From the NCBI GenBank assembly GCA_964478325.1, contig CAYZIA010000026.1, positions 1 through 16,689 on the forward strand: 16,689 nt of DNA, in the 5' to 3' direction. Under the pieces are notes generated by a model that saw only the letters and a program-made list of their open reading frames with translations, ran no database searches and was not told the DNA's origin. This DNA is from DUAL01 sp964478325 (lineage in GTDB: Bacteria; Bacteroidota; Bacteroidia; Flavobacteriales; BACL11). The position numbers were made by a program, and so were the translations under genes. Below, one piece after another: positions 7,177 to 15,028 of the stretch; position 1 is the stretch's first letter, and each line of letters starts with the position of its first letter.

Positions 7177-10100
7177 ATGATTAGAAAGTTAGTTTTTTTA
7201 TTTATCCTCTTTTCTTTCTCTTTGCACGTATCTGCACAACGTGAAAAAGAAAGCATATACATGCAAGCAAAACAACTTTTTCAAGATGAGAAGTATGGTT
7301 TGGCACAAAATTTATTTCATCAAATTTACATGGATGAATTATCATTAGAATCTCAAAAAAAAGAAGCGCTTTTGCATATTGCTATTTGCTCCAAAAATTT
7401 GTTTAATGAAGACACAAAGTTTTGGTTTGATGAATTTTTAAAGAGCTATCCTTGTTCCGAAAAAATAAATGAAGTAAATTACGAGTTAGCCTTATTTTCT
7501 TATCAGAAGAAATTGTATTTAGAAAGCATTCGTTATTTTTTAAAATGTGATATACAAAATAGTGAGTTTAATTTCAAATTAGCATATTCATATTTTATGC
7601 TTGATTCTTTAGAATCCTCTAAATATTATTTTTCTAAATTATTAAATCTGGATTCAAAGTATACTACCTCTTCACAATATTTTTACGCGCATATTGCTTA
7701 CAAACAAAAGCACTACAAAACTGCCCTTTCTCATTTTCAAAAATTAAAACAGGACAAAAACTTTTCTTCTATTGTGCCTTATTATATAAGTCAGATTTAT
7801 TTTTTGCAACACAGATATGATGACCTGATTTCTTATGCACAACCAATGCTTGATAAGGTCATCTCATCTAGAGAGGCAGAACTTAATAGAATGATAGCAG
7901 AGGCCTATTATAGAAAAAAGGATTACCAAAATGCAGTGAAGTATTTTAATGCTTATTTTGAAAAAACAACCCATTCTACTGCATTAGACAGATTACAAAT
8001 AGGGCATGCTTACCACAATATTCAGGACTTTGAGAATGCCATAAGATATTTAGAACCTCTTGAATTTTCAGAAGATAGTTCAAGGCAATTTGTTTCCTAT
8101 TATTTAGCCAATAGTTATTTGAATATTCAGGAAAAGAATTACGCGTTAAAAGCTTTTAAGAAGGCAGCGGATTACGATTATAATTCTAGAATACAAGAAG
8201 ATGCTTATTTTAATTATGCTAAACTATCTTACGAATTAGATCTTCCTTTTGAAAATGTTTTAGATATATTGAAAGAATATTTGAGCAATTTTAATAATTC
8301 TGAGAATAAAAAGGTTATTAATAATTTGATGATAAATGCATTCCAGAATACAAGTAGATATGAGCAAGCATTTGAGCAATTAAAAAAGGTAGAATTTCCT
8401 ACAATAGTACAGAAGAAGGCCATGCAAAGACTATCTTTTTTTATAGGCGTAAAGGCATTTAATAATGAATATTATAATAAAGCAATCTTACTTTTTCAGT
8501 TCTCTAATAAACTTAATATAAATAAGGATATCTTTGCTACGAGTACTTATTGGCTGGCTCATTGTTATTATAATATTGCTGATTTTAAAAAATCAGCAGA
8601 ATTGTATAATAAATATCTTTTATTATCTCTTACTTCTCCTATTAATCTTGCACAATACAATCTGGGCTATGCTTATTTCAATCAGAAGGATTACAAAAAA
8701 GCAAAAAATTCTTTCCGAAAATTTATAAAATCAGCTAAGGATTCGATGTGGTTGAATGATGCGTATCTTAGAATTGCTGATTGCTATTTTATGCTTTCAG
8801 ACTTTACAATGGCGGAAAAGAACTATGAAGTAGCTTCAAAATATGATTTGTTTGATACGGATTATGCCATTTACAATCGTTCTGTTTGTTTGGGGCTTAT
8901 TGGTAGAAGTTCTGTAAAAGCTAAATTTCTTAAACAATTGGAGGAAGAGTATAAACAATCTGCTTATTATGATGATGCATTGCTTGATTTAGCAGTACAT
9001 TACACAAATAATAATCAAACAGAATTAGCCATTTCTTATTATAATAATTTGCTTGTATTCACAAAAGAGATTCAGATGAAAGCGAAAGTACACTTAAGCA
9101 AAGGTATGATTTATTTTAATGCTAATAAAATTAATGATGCCATCACTTCTTTTCTGATTATTATAAATGAATATCCAAAAACTATTTATTTTAAAGAGGC
9201 GCTTGCTGGTTTGAGAGCAGCCTATGTAAGTGTTGCAAAAGTGGATGAATACTTAGAAGTTGTAAATGCTTTACCTCAAGTAAGCATAAGTAGAGCTGAG
9301 CAAGATTCTTTAACCTATAATGCTGCTTTTATGAAATTTGCTGAGGGTGATTATGTGATTGCAAAAACAACATTCTTGCAGTATTTAAAAATTTTTGAGA
9401 GTGGTATTTTTGATTTGGAGGCTCATTATTATTTAGCCCAGACTTGTGTAAAAGTAAAAGATTCTATTTGTGCATTAACCCATTTTCAAGAAGTAACGGA
9501 CTTAAATAATAAATATTTAGAACCCTCTTATTTGTATTTGGCAAGGTATTATTTCTCAATTAATAATTTTAAGAAATCAAATGAGAATTATTTAAATTTA
9601 GAAAAGATTGCTACTAGTAATAGTGTGAAAAGAGAGGCGACTATTCGTCTAATGCTTGGCTTTGAAACTAGTGAACATGATCAATCAGAAAATTTGATTA
9701 TTTATGCTAATAAAGTACTTAATCTAGATAAATTAGATGATGGACTTAAAAATAAGGCAAGCGTTATTTTAGCTCGTTCTTATTTTGCATATGGTAATTT
9801 CCAAAAGGCAGAAAAAACTTTTACTGTATTAAGCAAAAATGTCACAGATAGGGTTGGAGCAGAGGCAACTTATATGATAGCCTACCTAAATTATTTGAAT
9901 GATAGTTTGCAAAAGTCTGAAACCATAATTTATCAATTAGCTAATGATTTCACTGCGGATTATTGGATTGCAAAGGGTTTTATTTTGCTTTCAGATATTT
10001 ACAAACAAAGGGGAAATGCTTTTCAAGCAAAAGCTACTTTAGAATCTATAATTGAGAATTATGAAGGAGAGGATTTGTTAATTATTGCTAGAAAAAAATA

Positions 10101-10257
10101 CGAAAGTATTCTACAGTCGGAGATAAGTGACACAACAACTATTCCAAAAGCTGAAACTTATATCAATATTTTCGATGATGAAATAAATTATGAAGTGTTA
10201 TTTGAAGAAGAAATAGATACAACTGAAATTCTAAAAATTACAGAAAATGAAGAATAA
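7177..10257 (+). CDS. Large secreted TPR-repeat protein (1026 aa), partner of the downstream outer-membrane barrel
   Basis: A periplasmic tetratricopeptide-repeat scaffold of unknown function. Residues 1-20 (MIRKLVFLFILFSFSLHVSA) form a Sec signal peptide ending VSA before QREKES; no lipobox cysteine is present. Almost the entire mature protein is TPR-like helix pairs, for example 23-56, 235-265 (AEAYYRKKDYQNAVKYFNAY) and 305-333, and many more with the GYAYFNQKDYKKAKNSF, LARSYFAYGNFQKAEKTF and LLSDIYKQRGNAFQAKATL patterns near the C-terminus. The last 40-50 residues are acidic and probably unstructured. Length and the SQYFYAHIAYKQKHYKTALS region (166-185) recall, from memory, an unnamed Bacteroidota TPR family about 1000 residues long. 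The stop codon overlaps the next ORF by 11 bases, so the two proteins are probably made together and interact. It does not resemble SprE/PorW in length or lipidation. A role in envelope assembly is only inference. Confidence 0.88.
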   Translation: MIRKLVFLFILFSFSLHVSAQREKESIYMQAKQLFQDEKYGLAQNLFHQIYMDELSLESQKKEALLHIAICSKNLFNEDTKFWFDEFLKSYPCSEKINEVNYELALFSYQKKLYLESIRYFLKCDIQNSEFNFKLAYSYFMLDSLESSKYYFSKLLNLDSKYTTSSQYFYAHIAYKQKHYKTALSHFQKLKQDKNFSSIVPYYISQIYFLQHRYDDLISYAQPMLDKVISSREAELNRMIAEAYYRKKDYQNAVKYFNAYFEKTTHSTALDRLQIGHAYHNIQDFENAIRYLEPLEFSEDSSRQFVSYYLANSYLNIQEKNYALKAFKKAADYDYNSRIQEDAYFNYAKLSYELDLPFENVLDILKEYLSNFNNSENKKVINNLMINAFQNTSRYEQAFEQLKKVEFPTIVQKKAMQRLSFFIGVKAFNNEYYNKAILLFQFSNKLNINKDIFATSTYWLAHCYYNIADFKKSAELYNKYLLLSLTSPINLAQYNLGYAYFNQKDYKKAKNSFRKFIKSAKDSMWLNDAYLRIADCYFMLSDFTMAEKNYEVASKYDLFDTDYAIYNRSVCLGLIGRSSVKAKFLKQLEEEYKQSAYYDDALLDLAVHYTNNNQTELAISYYNNLLVFTKEIQMKAKVHLSKGMIYFNANKINDAITSFLIIINEYPKTIYFKEALAGLRAAYVSVAKVDEYLEVVNALPQVSISRAEQDSLTYNAAFMKFAEGDYVIAKTTFLQYLKIFESGIFDLEAHYYLAQTCVKVKDSICALTHFQEVTDLNNKYLEPSYLYLARYYFSINNFKKSNENYLNLEKIATSNSVKREATIRLMLGFETSEHDQSENLIIYANKVLNLDKLDDGLKNKASVILARSYFAYGNFQKAEKTFTVLSKNVTDRVGAEATYMIAYLNYLNDSLQKSETIIYQLANDFTADYWIAKGFILLSDIYKQRGNAFQAKATLESIIENYEGEDLLIIARKKYESILQSEISDTTTIPKAETYINIFDDEINYEVLFEEEIDTTEILKITENEE

Positions 10258-11893
10258 ATTCTTTTTAATTGGTATTATTTTGCTTTGTGCTTCAGATATA
10301 AAAGCGCAAGATATAAAAGCGACAGAAGTAAGGGTAACTGAGCAGTTTGTTCCTTCTGTCCCTGAGGCGACTAAACTAAATAAGCAACCTACTTTTTTGG
10401 ATACTATAAAAATGGATAAAACCCAAGAATATTCTATAATCCAACACAATTTAAAAAGTAATTACAAAACACGTCCATTAAAGGCAGCTAAAGTAAAAGC
10501 AGAAAATCTTTCAAAATTGTTTAAGAGCAAGGTTTCTTTAGGGACAGGTTATAGAGTTGGTTCTAAAGCAACAGTAATTTATAATAATGCAAGGTCCAAA
10601 ACATTAAATTATGGGGGATTGTTTAATCATTTTTATAATAGTGTAAAGATTGATGATAAACTAGCAGGACAAAGTAATAATACTTCGTATTTATATATAA
10701 AAAAGATAAAAAAAGACAAAATATATATTGCTAATTTAGATTATGAGAGAGTTAGTGCTTTTACTTATGGAGGAAATGGGACAACTGACAAAAAAGATTT
10801 TGATAATTCAATAACAAGAAATAATCCGTTTTATAACCGTTTTTCTTATACAAGATTCTCGATTTCAGCAATAAATACGGATAATGATTCTGAGAAAATG
10901 ATTCGCAATGTAACCTTCTTTGTTTCTGATTTGAATGAAATGTCAGAGAATCAAATTCATTTAAGTGCTGATCTGGAAAAGGAAATTAATGGGTTGCCAA
11001 TTGACTTGGAAATAGAATTTAACAATTATATCAACTATAATAATAAAGACTCAAAATATCAAACTACAGAGTTAAAAGAACTTCATTTTGTCCCGAACTC
11101 TAGTTTTGAAAAGTTTGGGATAAGGTTTGAGACTGGTTTGAATTTGCACTATGATCCTAATGGTATTGCGATTTCTCCGATAATTAAAGCGACTAAAGAA
11201 TTAGTGAAAGATATTTTATTAGTTGATGGCGGAATTCGTCATATTGAAAAAAGAAATACTCTTAAATCACTTGCAGATGAGAATCCTTTCATTCACTCTT
11301 ATGGAAGTAATCAATCTATTCTAGGTGAACATGGTTTTATGCAAGTATTAGAAACTACTTCTGGGGATGAACTATATCTTTTAATGCGTAATGTTCTAGG
11401 AGAGGATGAAGTTCTTGAAGGGGCTGTAGCTTATGGTATGATAGATAATTTTCATAATTTTCAAAGCGTGAATAATGGTGATTATAATCGTTTTAAAGTT
11501 GGTTATGTAGACGTAAAACAATTGCATCTTAGCGTAAAATACGAAAGAAATGTAAGTAATATTCTGTCAGTAAATGCATATGCTGATTATTATAGTTGGG
11601 ATAAGAAAGTATATTATAAACCGAATTTTGTTGCAAATATTAGCACTCCAATTAATTTGAGAGATAAAATTAAAGTAGAGCCATCCATCAATTACTTAGG
11701 CGAAAGATATTATAATGAGACTTCACAATTAGAATCACAGCTTCATGCCAATTTAAGCTTACAATACAACTATTCTAAAATTCTTTCAGCTTATCTGCAA
11801 TTGAACAATCTTACAGACTCTAAAAAGCAACTTTGGAGGGATTATCAGGAGATTGGTTTTAATGGGATTCTTGGTGTGAGTTACAGCTTCTAA
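10247..11893 (+). CDS. Outer-membrane beta-barrel protein without TonB plug (548 aa), paired with TPR protein
   Basis: A predicted outer-membrane protein. A signal peptide (residues 1-20, ending DIKA) is followed by a short extension (EVRVTEQFVPSVPEATKLNK, 27-46) and a linker. From about residue 95 (KVSLGTGYRVG) there are alternating amphipathic strands to the end. The C-terminus (NLTDSKKQLWRDYQ, then IGFNGILGVSYSF) has the terminal aromatic residue of BAM-inserted barrels and looks like the last strands of TonB-dependent receptors. However, about 500 mature residues and no recognisable plug domain or TonB box argue against an active TonB receptor. Automated annotation may still call such proteins TonB-dependent receptors. 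The ATG at 10247 lies inside the end of the TPR frame (11-base overlap), indicating coupled translation. Cargo or function is unknown. The barrel call is fairly safe; the functional role is open. Confidence 0.8.
   Translation: MKNKFFLIGIILLCASDIKAQDIKATEVRVTEQFVPSVPEATKLNKQPTFLDTIKMDKTQEYSIIQHNLKSNYKTRPLKAAKVKAENLSKLFKSKVSLGTGYRVGSKATVIYNNARSKTLNYGGLFNHFYNSVKIDDKLAGQSNNTSYLYIKKIKKDKIYIANLDYERVSAFTYGGNGTTDKKDFDNSITRNNPFYNRFSYTRFSISAINTDNDSEKMIRNVTFFVSDLNEMSENQIHLSADLEKEINGLPIDLEIEFNNYINYNNKDSKYQTTELKELHFVPNSSFEKFGIRFETGLNLHYDPNGIAISPIIKATKELVKDILLVDGGIRHIEKRNTLKSLADENPFIHSYGSNQSILGEHGFMQVLETTSGDELYLLMRNVLGEDEVLEGAVAYGMIDNFHNFQSVNNGDYNRFKVGYVDVKQLHLSVKYERNVSNILSVNAYADYYSWDKKVYYKPNFVANISTPINLRDKIKVEPSINYLGERYYNETSQLESQLHANLSLQYNYSKILSAYLQLNNLTDSKKQLWRDYQEIGFNGILGVSYSF
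10294..10321 (+). repeat. 13-nt direct repeat, 15-nt period, at the signal-peptide cleavage site
   Basis: AGATATAAAAGCG occurs at 10294-10306 and again at 10309-10321, an exact in-frame copy encoding DIKAQ then DIKAT (residues 17-26 of the barrel protein). It duplicates the likely signal peptidase site, giving potential cleavage after Ala20 or Ala25. It looks like a recent slippage duplication. Confidence 0.85.
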
Positions 11894-11895
11894 AA

Positions 11896-11920
11896 GTTAT
11901 TAACCTTTGTTGAAAAACTT
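11896..11920 (+). promoter_or_regulatory. Copy 2 of the shared intergenic motif, upstream of gyrB (DnaA-box-like core)
   Basis: GTTATT-AAC-C followed by TTTGTTGAAAAACTT begins three bases after the barrel gene stop. It matches the copy at 7091-7114 except for three central bases and one added A. The core TGTTGAAAA (11908-11916) is a one-mismatch DnaA-box-like sequence on the - strand. It sits about 50 bases upstream of the gyrB -7 element, a plausible operator distance. Confidence 0.3.
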
Positions 11921-11967
11921 CTCCAATTTTATACTAAAAATTTACTCTTTATTCGATAGTAAAAGTG

Positions 11968-11975
11968 TATATTTG
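11968..11975 (+). promoter_or_regulatory. -7 promoter element (TATATTTG) for gyrB
   Basis: TATATTTG is an exact TAnnTTTG match placed 37 bases before the ATG at 12013. Transcription would begin near 11980, giving a leader of about 30 bases. Because the element overlaps the region of the longer possible GTG start at 11965, it helps rule that start out. No clear -33 TTG is visible. Confidence 0.55.
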
Positions 11976-12012
11976 TTTGTCTTTTGAGAAAGCAATAATT
12001 AATACACAATTT

Positions 12013-13965
12013 ATGAGTGAAGAAAATAAAAACCAGCAGAATTATGGTGCTGATAATATTCAGGTTTTAGAGGGTCTAGAAGCGGTAAGAAAGAGGCCTG
12101 CAATGTATATTGGTGATGTCGGCCAAAAAGGTTTGCACCATTTGGTATATGAGGTAGTAGATAATTCAATTGATGAAGCGTTAGCAGGACATTGTTCCCA
12201 TATTGATGTCTATATTAATAAGGATAATTCTATCACAGTCAAAGATAATGGTAGAGGTATTCCCACTGATACACATGAAAAAGAAAAAAGGTCTGCTCTG
12301 GAGGTAGTAATGACTGTGCTACATGCTGGAGGAAAGTTTGATAAAGATTCATATAAAGTTTCCGGAGGCCTACATGGTGTTGGTGTATCCTGTGTAAATG
12401 CGTTATCAAGCGATCTCAAAGTGGAGGTGCATAGAGAAGGAAAAGTATATGAACAAGAATATAAGATTGGTAAACCTCAGTATGATGTAAGAGAGATTGG
12501 CACCACTGATAAAACTGGAACTTTTGTTACTTTTATGCCAGATAAAACTATCTTTATTGATACTATTTATCATTTTGATATTTTATCTGCAAGGTTAAGA
12601 GAACTATCTTTTCTTAACAAAGGAATTCATCTTTCCATTACTGATAAAAGAAGAACTACTGAAGAAGGAGATTTTGTAAAAGAAGAGTTTTATTCTGAGG
12701 GCGGCTTAAAAGAATTTGTTAATTACTTGGATGGAACAAGAGAATCTATTTTAAATGATGTTATTTATATTGATGGAGAGAAAGATGGCGTACCAGTTGA
12801 GGTAGCTATGGTGTATAATAATTCATATACTGAAAATGTGCATTCTTATGTAAATAATATCAATACTCATGAAGGAGGCACTCATCTTTCTGGTTTTAGA
12901 AGAGGACTTACAAGAACTTTAAAAAAATATGCAGATGAATCGGGTCTTCTGAAGAAAGTAAAATTTGAGATTTCAGGGGATGATTTTAGAGAAGGTCTTA
13001 CGGCTGTAATTTCAGTAAAAGTAATGGAACCACAATTTGAAGGGCAAACAAAAACTAAATTAGGAAATAAGGAAGTAACTTCTGCTGTTTCTCGTTCGGT
13101 GAGTGATATGCTTTCTTTTTATTTGGAAGAAAATCCAAAGCAAGCACATACCATTGTGCAAAAGGTAATTTTGGCAGCAACAGCTCGAAATGCTGCTAGA
13201 AAAGCTCGAGAAATGGTACAAAGAAAAAGTGTAATGACCGGATCGGGACTTCCAGGAAAACTTTCTGATTGTTCAGAAAGAGATCCTGAAATATGTGAGA
13301 TATTCTTAGTAGAGGGAGATTCCGCAGGAGGAACTGCAAAACAAGGTAGAAATCGGCATTTTCAGGCTATTCTTCCGTTGAGGGGTAAAATCTTAAATGT
13401 AGAAAAAGCTATGCAACACAAGGTTTTTGAGAATGAAGAAATCAAAAATATGTATACTGCACTTGGCGTTTCTGTAGGCACTGAAGAAGATGAAAGAGCA
13501 CTAAACACTGAGAAACTACGTTATCATAAAGTGGTGATTATGACGGATGCTGATATTGATGGAAGTCATATTGCAACTTTAATTCTTACTTTCTTTTTTC
13601 GATACATGTACGAACTTATTGAGAAAGGGTATATTTATATAGCAACTCCTCCTTTGTATTTACTCAAAAAAGGAAAAGATCATAGATATTGCTGGAGTGA
13701 TGCAGAGAGAGACAAGTTAATCGAAGAGATGAGAGCTGGAAAAGAAGTGAATGTAGGAATCCAAAGATATAAAGGTTTAGGAGAGATGAATGCCGAACAG
13801 CTTTGGGATACCACACTAAATCCTGAAAATAGAACATTAAAGTTAGTGACAATTGATAGTGCTGCAGAAGCAGACAGAGTATTTTCTATGCTTATGGGAG
13901 ATGAAGTTCCGCCAAGAAGAGAATTTATTGAGGCGAATGCAAAATATGCCAATGTAGATGCATAA
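12013..13965 (+). CDS. gyrB: DNA gyrase subunit B
   Basis: ATPase subunit of DNA gyrase; with GyrA it introduces negative supercoils. The 650 residues match the short Bacteroidota GyrB. The GHKL ATPase domain shows YEVVDNSIDEALAGH with catalytic Glu47 and Asn51, VKDNGRGIP with Asp78, and the ATP-lid GGLHGVGVSCVNALS (118-132). The transducer region includes QTKTKLGN. The TOPRIM domain has EGDSAGG with Glu434 and the metal-binding TDADIDG (Asp512, Asp514, Asp516). The C-terminal tail has the GyrA-binding QRYKGLGEMNAEQLWDTT. I choose the ATG at 12013 (MSEENKNQQNYGADNIQ). The frame can be extended to a GTG at 11965, but that adds 16 non-family residues and conflicts with the -7 element. The mdh gene follows after 16 bases, suggesting co-transcription. 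GyrB rather than ParE is favoured by the overall motif pattern and context. Confidence 0.97.
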   Translation: MSEENKNQQNYGADNIQVLEGLEAVRKRPAMYIGDVGQKGLHHLVYEVVDNSIDEALAGHCSHIDVYINKDNSITVKDNGRGIPTDTHEKEKRSALEVVMTVLHAGGKFDKDSYKVSGGLHGVGVSCVNALSSDLKVEVHREGKVYEQEYKIGKPQYDVREIGTTDKTGTFVTFMPDKTIFIDTIYHFDILSARLRELSFLNKGIHLSITDKRRTTEEGDFVKEEFYSEGGLKEFVNYLDGTRESILNDVIYIDGEKDGVPVEVAMVYNNSYTENVHSYVNNINTHEGGTHLSGFRRGLTRTLKKYADESGLLKKVKFEISGDDFREGLTAVISVKVMEPQFEGQTKTKLGNKEVTSAVSRSVSDMLSFYLEENPKQAHTIVQKVILAATARNAARKAREMVQRKSVMTGSGLPGKLSDCSERDPEICEIFLVEGDSAGGTAKQGRNRHFQAILPLRGKILNVEKAMQHKVFENEEIKNMYTALGVSVGTEEDERALNTEKLRYHKVVIMTDADIDGSHIATLILTFFFRYMYELIEKGYIYIATPPLYLLKKGKDHRYCWSDAERDKLIEEMRAGKEVNVGIQRYKGLGEMNAEQLWDTTLNPENRTLKLVTIDSAAEADRVFSMLMGDEVPPRREFIEANAKYANVDA

Positions 13966-13970
13966 TAATT

Positions 13971-13982
13971 AAAAAAAAAAAA
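13971..13982 (+). repeat. Run of 12 A directly at the mdh start codon
   Basis: Eleven A plus the A of the mdh ATG form an uninterrupted homopolymer in the 16-base gyrB-mdh gap. A-rich sequence just upstream of the start favours initiation in Bacteroidota, which rarely use Shine-Dalgarno pairing. Such a tract is also prone to replication slippage and to sequencing length errors. Confidence 0.9.
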
Positions 13983-14923
13983 TGAAAGTAACAATAGTAG
14001 GGGCAGGAGCGGTAGGAGCAAGTTGTGCTGAATATATTGCCATTAAAAATTTCACATCAGAAGTGGTTTTAGTAGATATTAAAGAAAATTTTGCGGAAGG
14101 GAAAGCAATGGACTTGATGCAAACAGCAGCATTAAATGGTTTTGACACCAAAATAACTGGAACTACTGGAGATTATTCCAAAACTTCCGGAAGTACAGTT
14201 GCTGTTATTACTTCTGGAATTCCAAGAAAGCCTGGAATGACTCGTGAGGAGCTTATTGGTATAAATGCTGGAATTGTAAAATCAGTTACTGAGCAGTTAA
14301 TCACCTATTCTCCTGATGTTATTTTAATTATTGTAAGCAATCCAATGGATACAATGACTTATCTTACTCATAAAACTTTAGGACTTCCAAAGAATAGAAT
14401 TATTGGAATGGGCGGTGTATTAGATAGTGCTCGTTTCAAATATCGATTGGCTGAGGCAATGGATTGTCCAAGCTCTGATGTGGATGGCATTGTAATTGGG
14501 GGACATTCAGATGTTGGTATGGTGCCACTTACAAGGTTAGCAACAAGAAATTCTGTAAGAGTTACAGAGTTTTTATCAACAGAAAAATTACAACAAGTAT
14601 TGGAAGACACTAAAGTAGGAGGGGCAACTCTTACTAGAATGTTAGGTACTTCTGCTTGGTATGCGCCTGGAGCTGCAGTTTCAGCTTTGGTACAATCAAT
14701 AGTTTGCGACCAACATAAAATGTTTCCTTGTTCGACACTCTTAGACGGGGAGTATGATCTTTCTAACCTTTGTATTGGTGTTCCTATTTTGCTTGGGAAA
14801 AATGGAATAGAAAAGATTGTAGAGATTGATTTGGATGATGAGGAGAAAGAAAAATTAGCGACTTCTGCTGAGGGAGTAAAGAAAACAAATAATCTTTTAA
14901 AAGAGATTGGCGCTTTATCTTAA
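13982..14923 (+). CDS. mdh: Malate dehydrogenase (NAD-dependent, LDH-like type)
   Basis: Interconverts malate and oxaloacetate with NAD in the TCA cycle. The 313 residues match the LDH-like MDH group. The Rossmann fold opens with VTIVGAGAVG (3-12), and Asp32 at the end of the second strand (VLVDIKE) binds the adenosine ribose, favouring NAD. The substrate loop SGIPRKPGMTREEL (78-91) carries Arg82 and Arg88; an arginine at position 82, where lactate dehydrogenases have glutamine, marks malate specificity. IIVSNPMD holds Asn120, DSARFKYRL holds Arg151, and IGGHSDVGMVPL holds the catalytic His175 with the preceding Asp168. The start immediately after the A tract gives the standard family N-terminus. 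It probably shares a transcript with gyrB, an arrangement I recall from other Bacteroidota. There is no obvious terminator hairpin downstream. Confidence 0.97.
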   Translation: MKVTIVGAGAVGASCAEYIAIKNFTSEVVLVDIKENFAEGKAMDLMQTAALNGFDTKITGTTGDYSKTSGSTVAVITSGIPRKPGMTREELIGINAGIVKSVTEQLITYSPDVILIIVSNPMDTMTYLTHKTLGLPKNRIIGMGGVLDSARFKYRLAEAMDCPSSDVDGIVIGGHSDVGMVPLTRLATRNSVRVTEFLSTEKLQQVLEDTKVGGATLTRMLGTSAWYAPGAAVSALVQSIVCDQHKMFPCSTLLDGEYDLSNLCIGVPILLGKNGIEKIVEIDLDDEEKEKLATSAEGVKKTNNLLKEIGALS

Positions 14924-14953
14924 ATATTTACTTACTGATACATATAGATTGTC

Positions 14954-14965
14954 TTAGAATTCTAA
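14954..14965. other. 12-bp perfect palindrome downstream of mdh
   Basis: TTAGAATTCTAA is a perfect palindrome in the 105-base space between mdh and the MbnP-like gene. With no loop and no following T tract it is a poor terminator. It could be a dimeric-regulator site for the downstream operon, lying about 40 bases upstream of its -7 element, or simply chance. Confidence 0.2.
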
Positions 14966-14995
14966 TTTTATAAAGGATATCTAGCAAGTTTTTTA

Positions 14996-15003
14996 TAAAT
15001 TTG
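14996..15003 (+). promoter_or_regulatory. -7 promoter element (TAAATTTG) for the MbnP/MbnH-like operon
   Basis: TAAATTTG is an exact TAnnTTTG match 25 bases upstream of the ATG at 15029, which would give a leader of roughly 15-20 bases. A TTG at 14949 is too far to act as its -33. It indicates that the lipoprotein pair is transcribed separately from gyrB-mdh. Confidence 0.5.
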
Positions 15004-15028
15004 TCACTTATATTAATTCAAAATTTTA

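Noticed and set aside
10273..10288. Cysteine at residue 14 of the barrel protein considered as a lipobox (ILLC)
   Set aside because: The residue before the cysteine is leucine rather than Gly/Ala/Ser, and an ordinary signal peptidase I site follows at DIKA.
10231..10449. 72-codon - strand frame opposite the start of the barrel gene
   Set aside because: It is a shadow of the TPR/barrel overlap region; the + strand frames have a signal peptide and family-like sequence, while this one does not.
10247..11893. Barrel protein considered as an intact TonB-dependent receptor
   Set aside because: The C-terminal strands look similar, but about 500 mature residues leave no room for plug plus a 22-strand barrel, and no TonB box or plug motif is visible.
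13680..14021. 113-codon open frame on the - strand across the gyrB-mdh junction
   Set aside because: It is antisense to two firmly identified genes, begins with low-complexity leucine/phenylalanine from the A tract, and shows no domain-like pattern.
14954..14965. Palindrome TTAGAATTCTAA considered as the mdh terminator
   Set aside because: A six-pair stem without loop and without a T tract would not form a useful terminator; kept only as a low-confidence palindrome.
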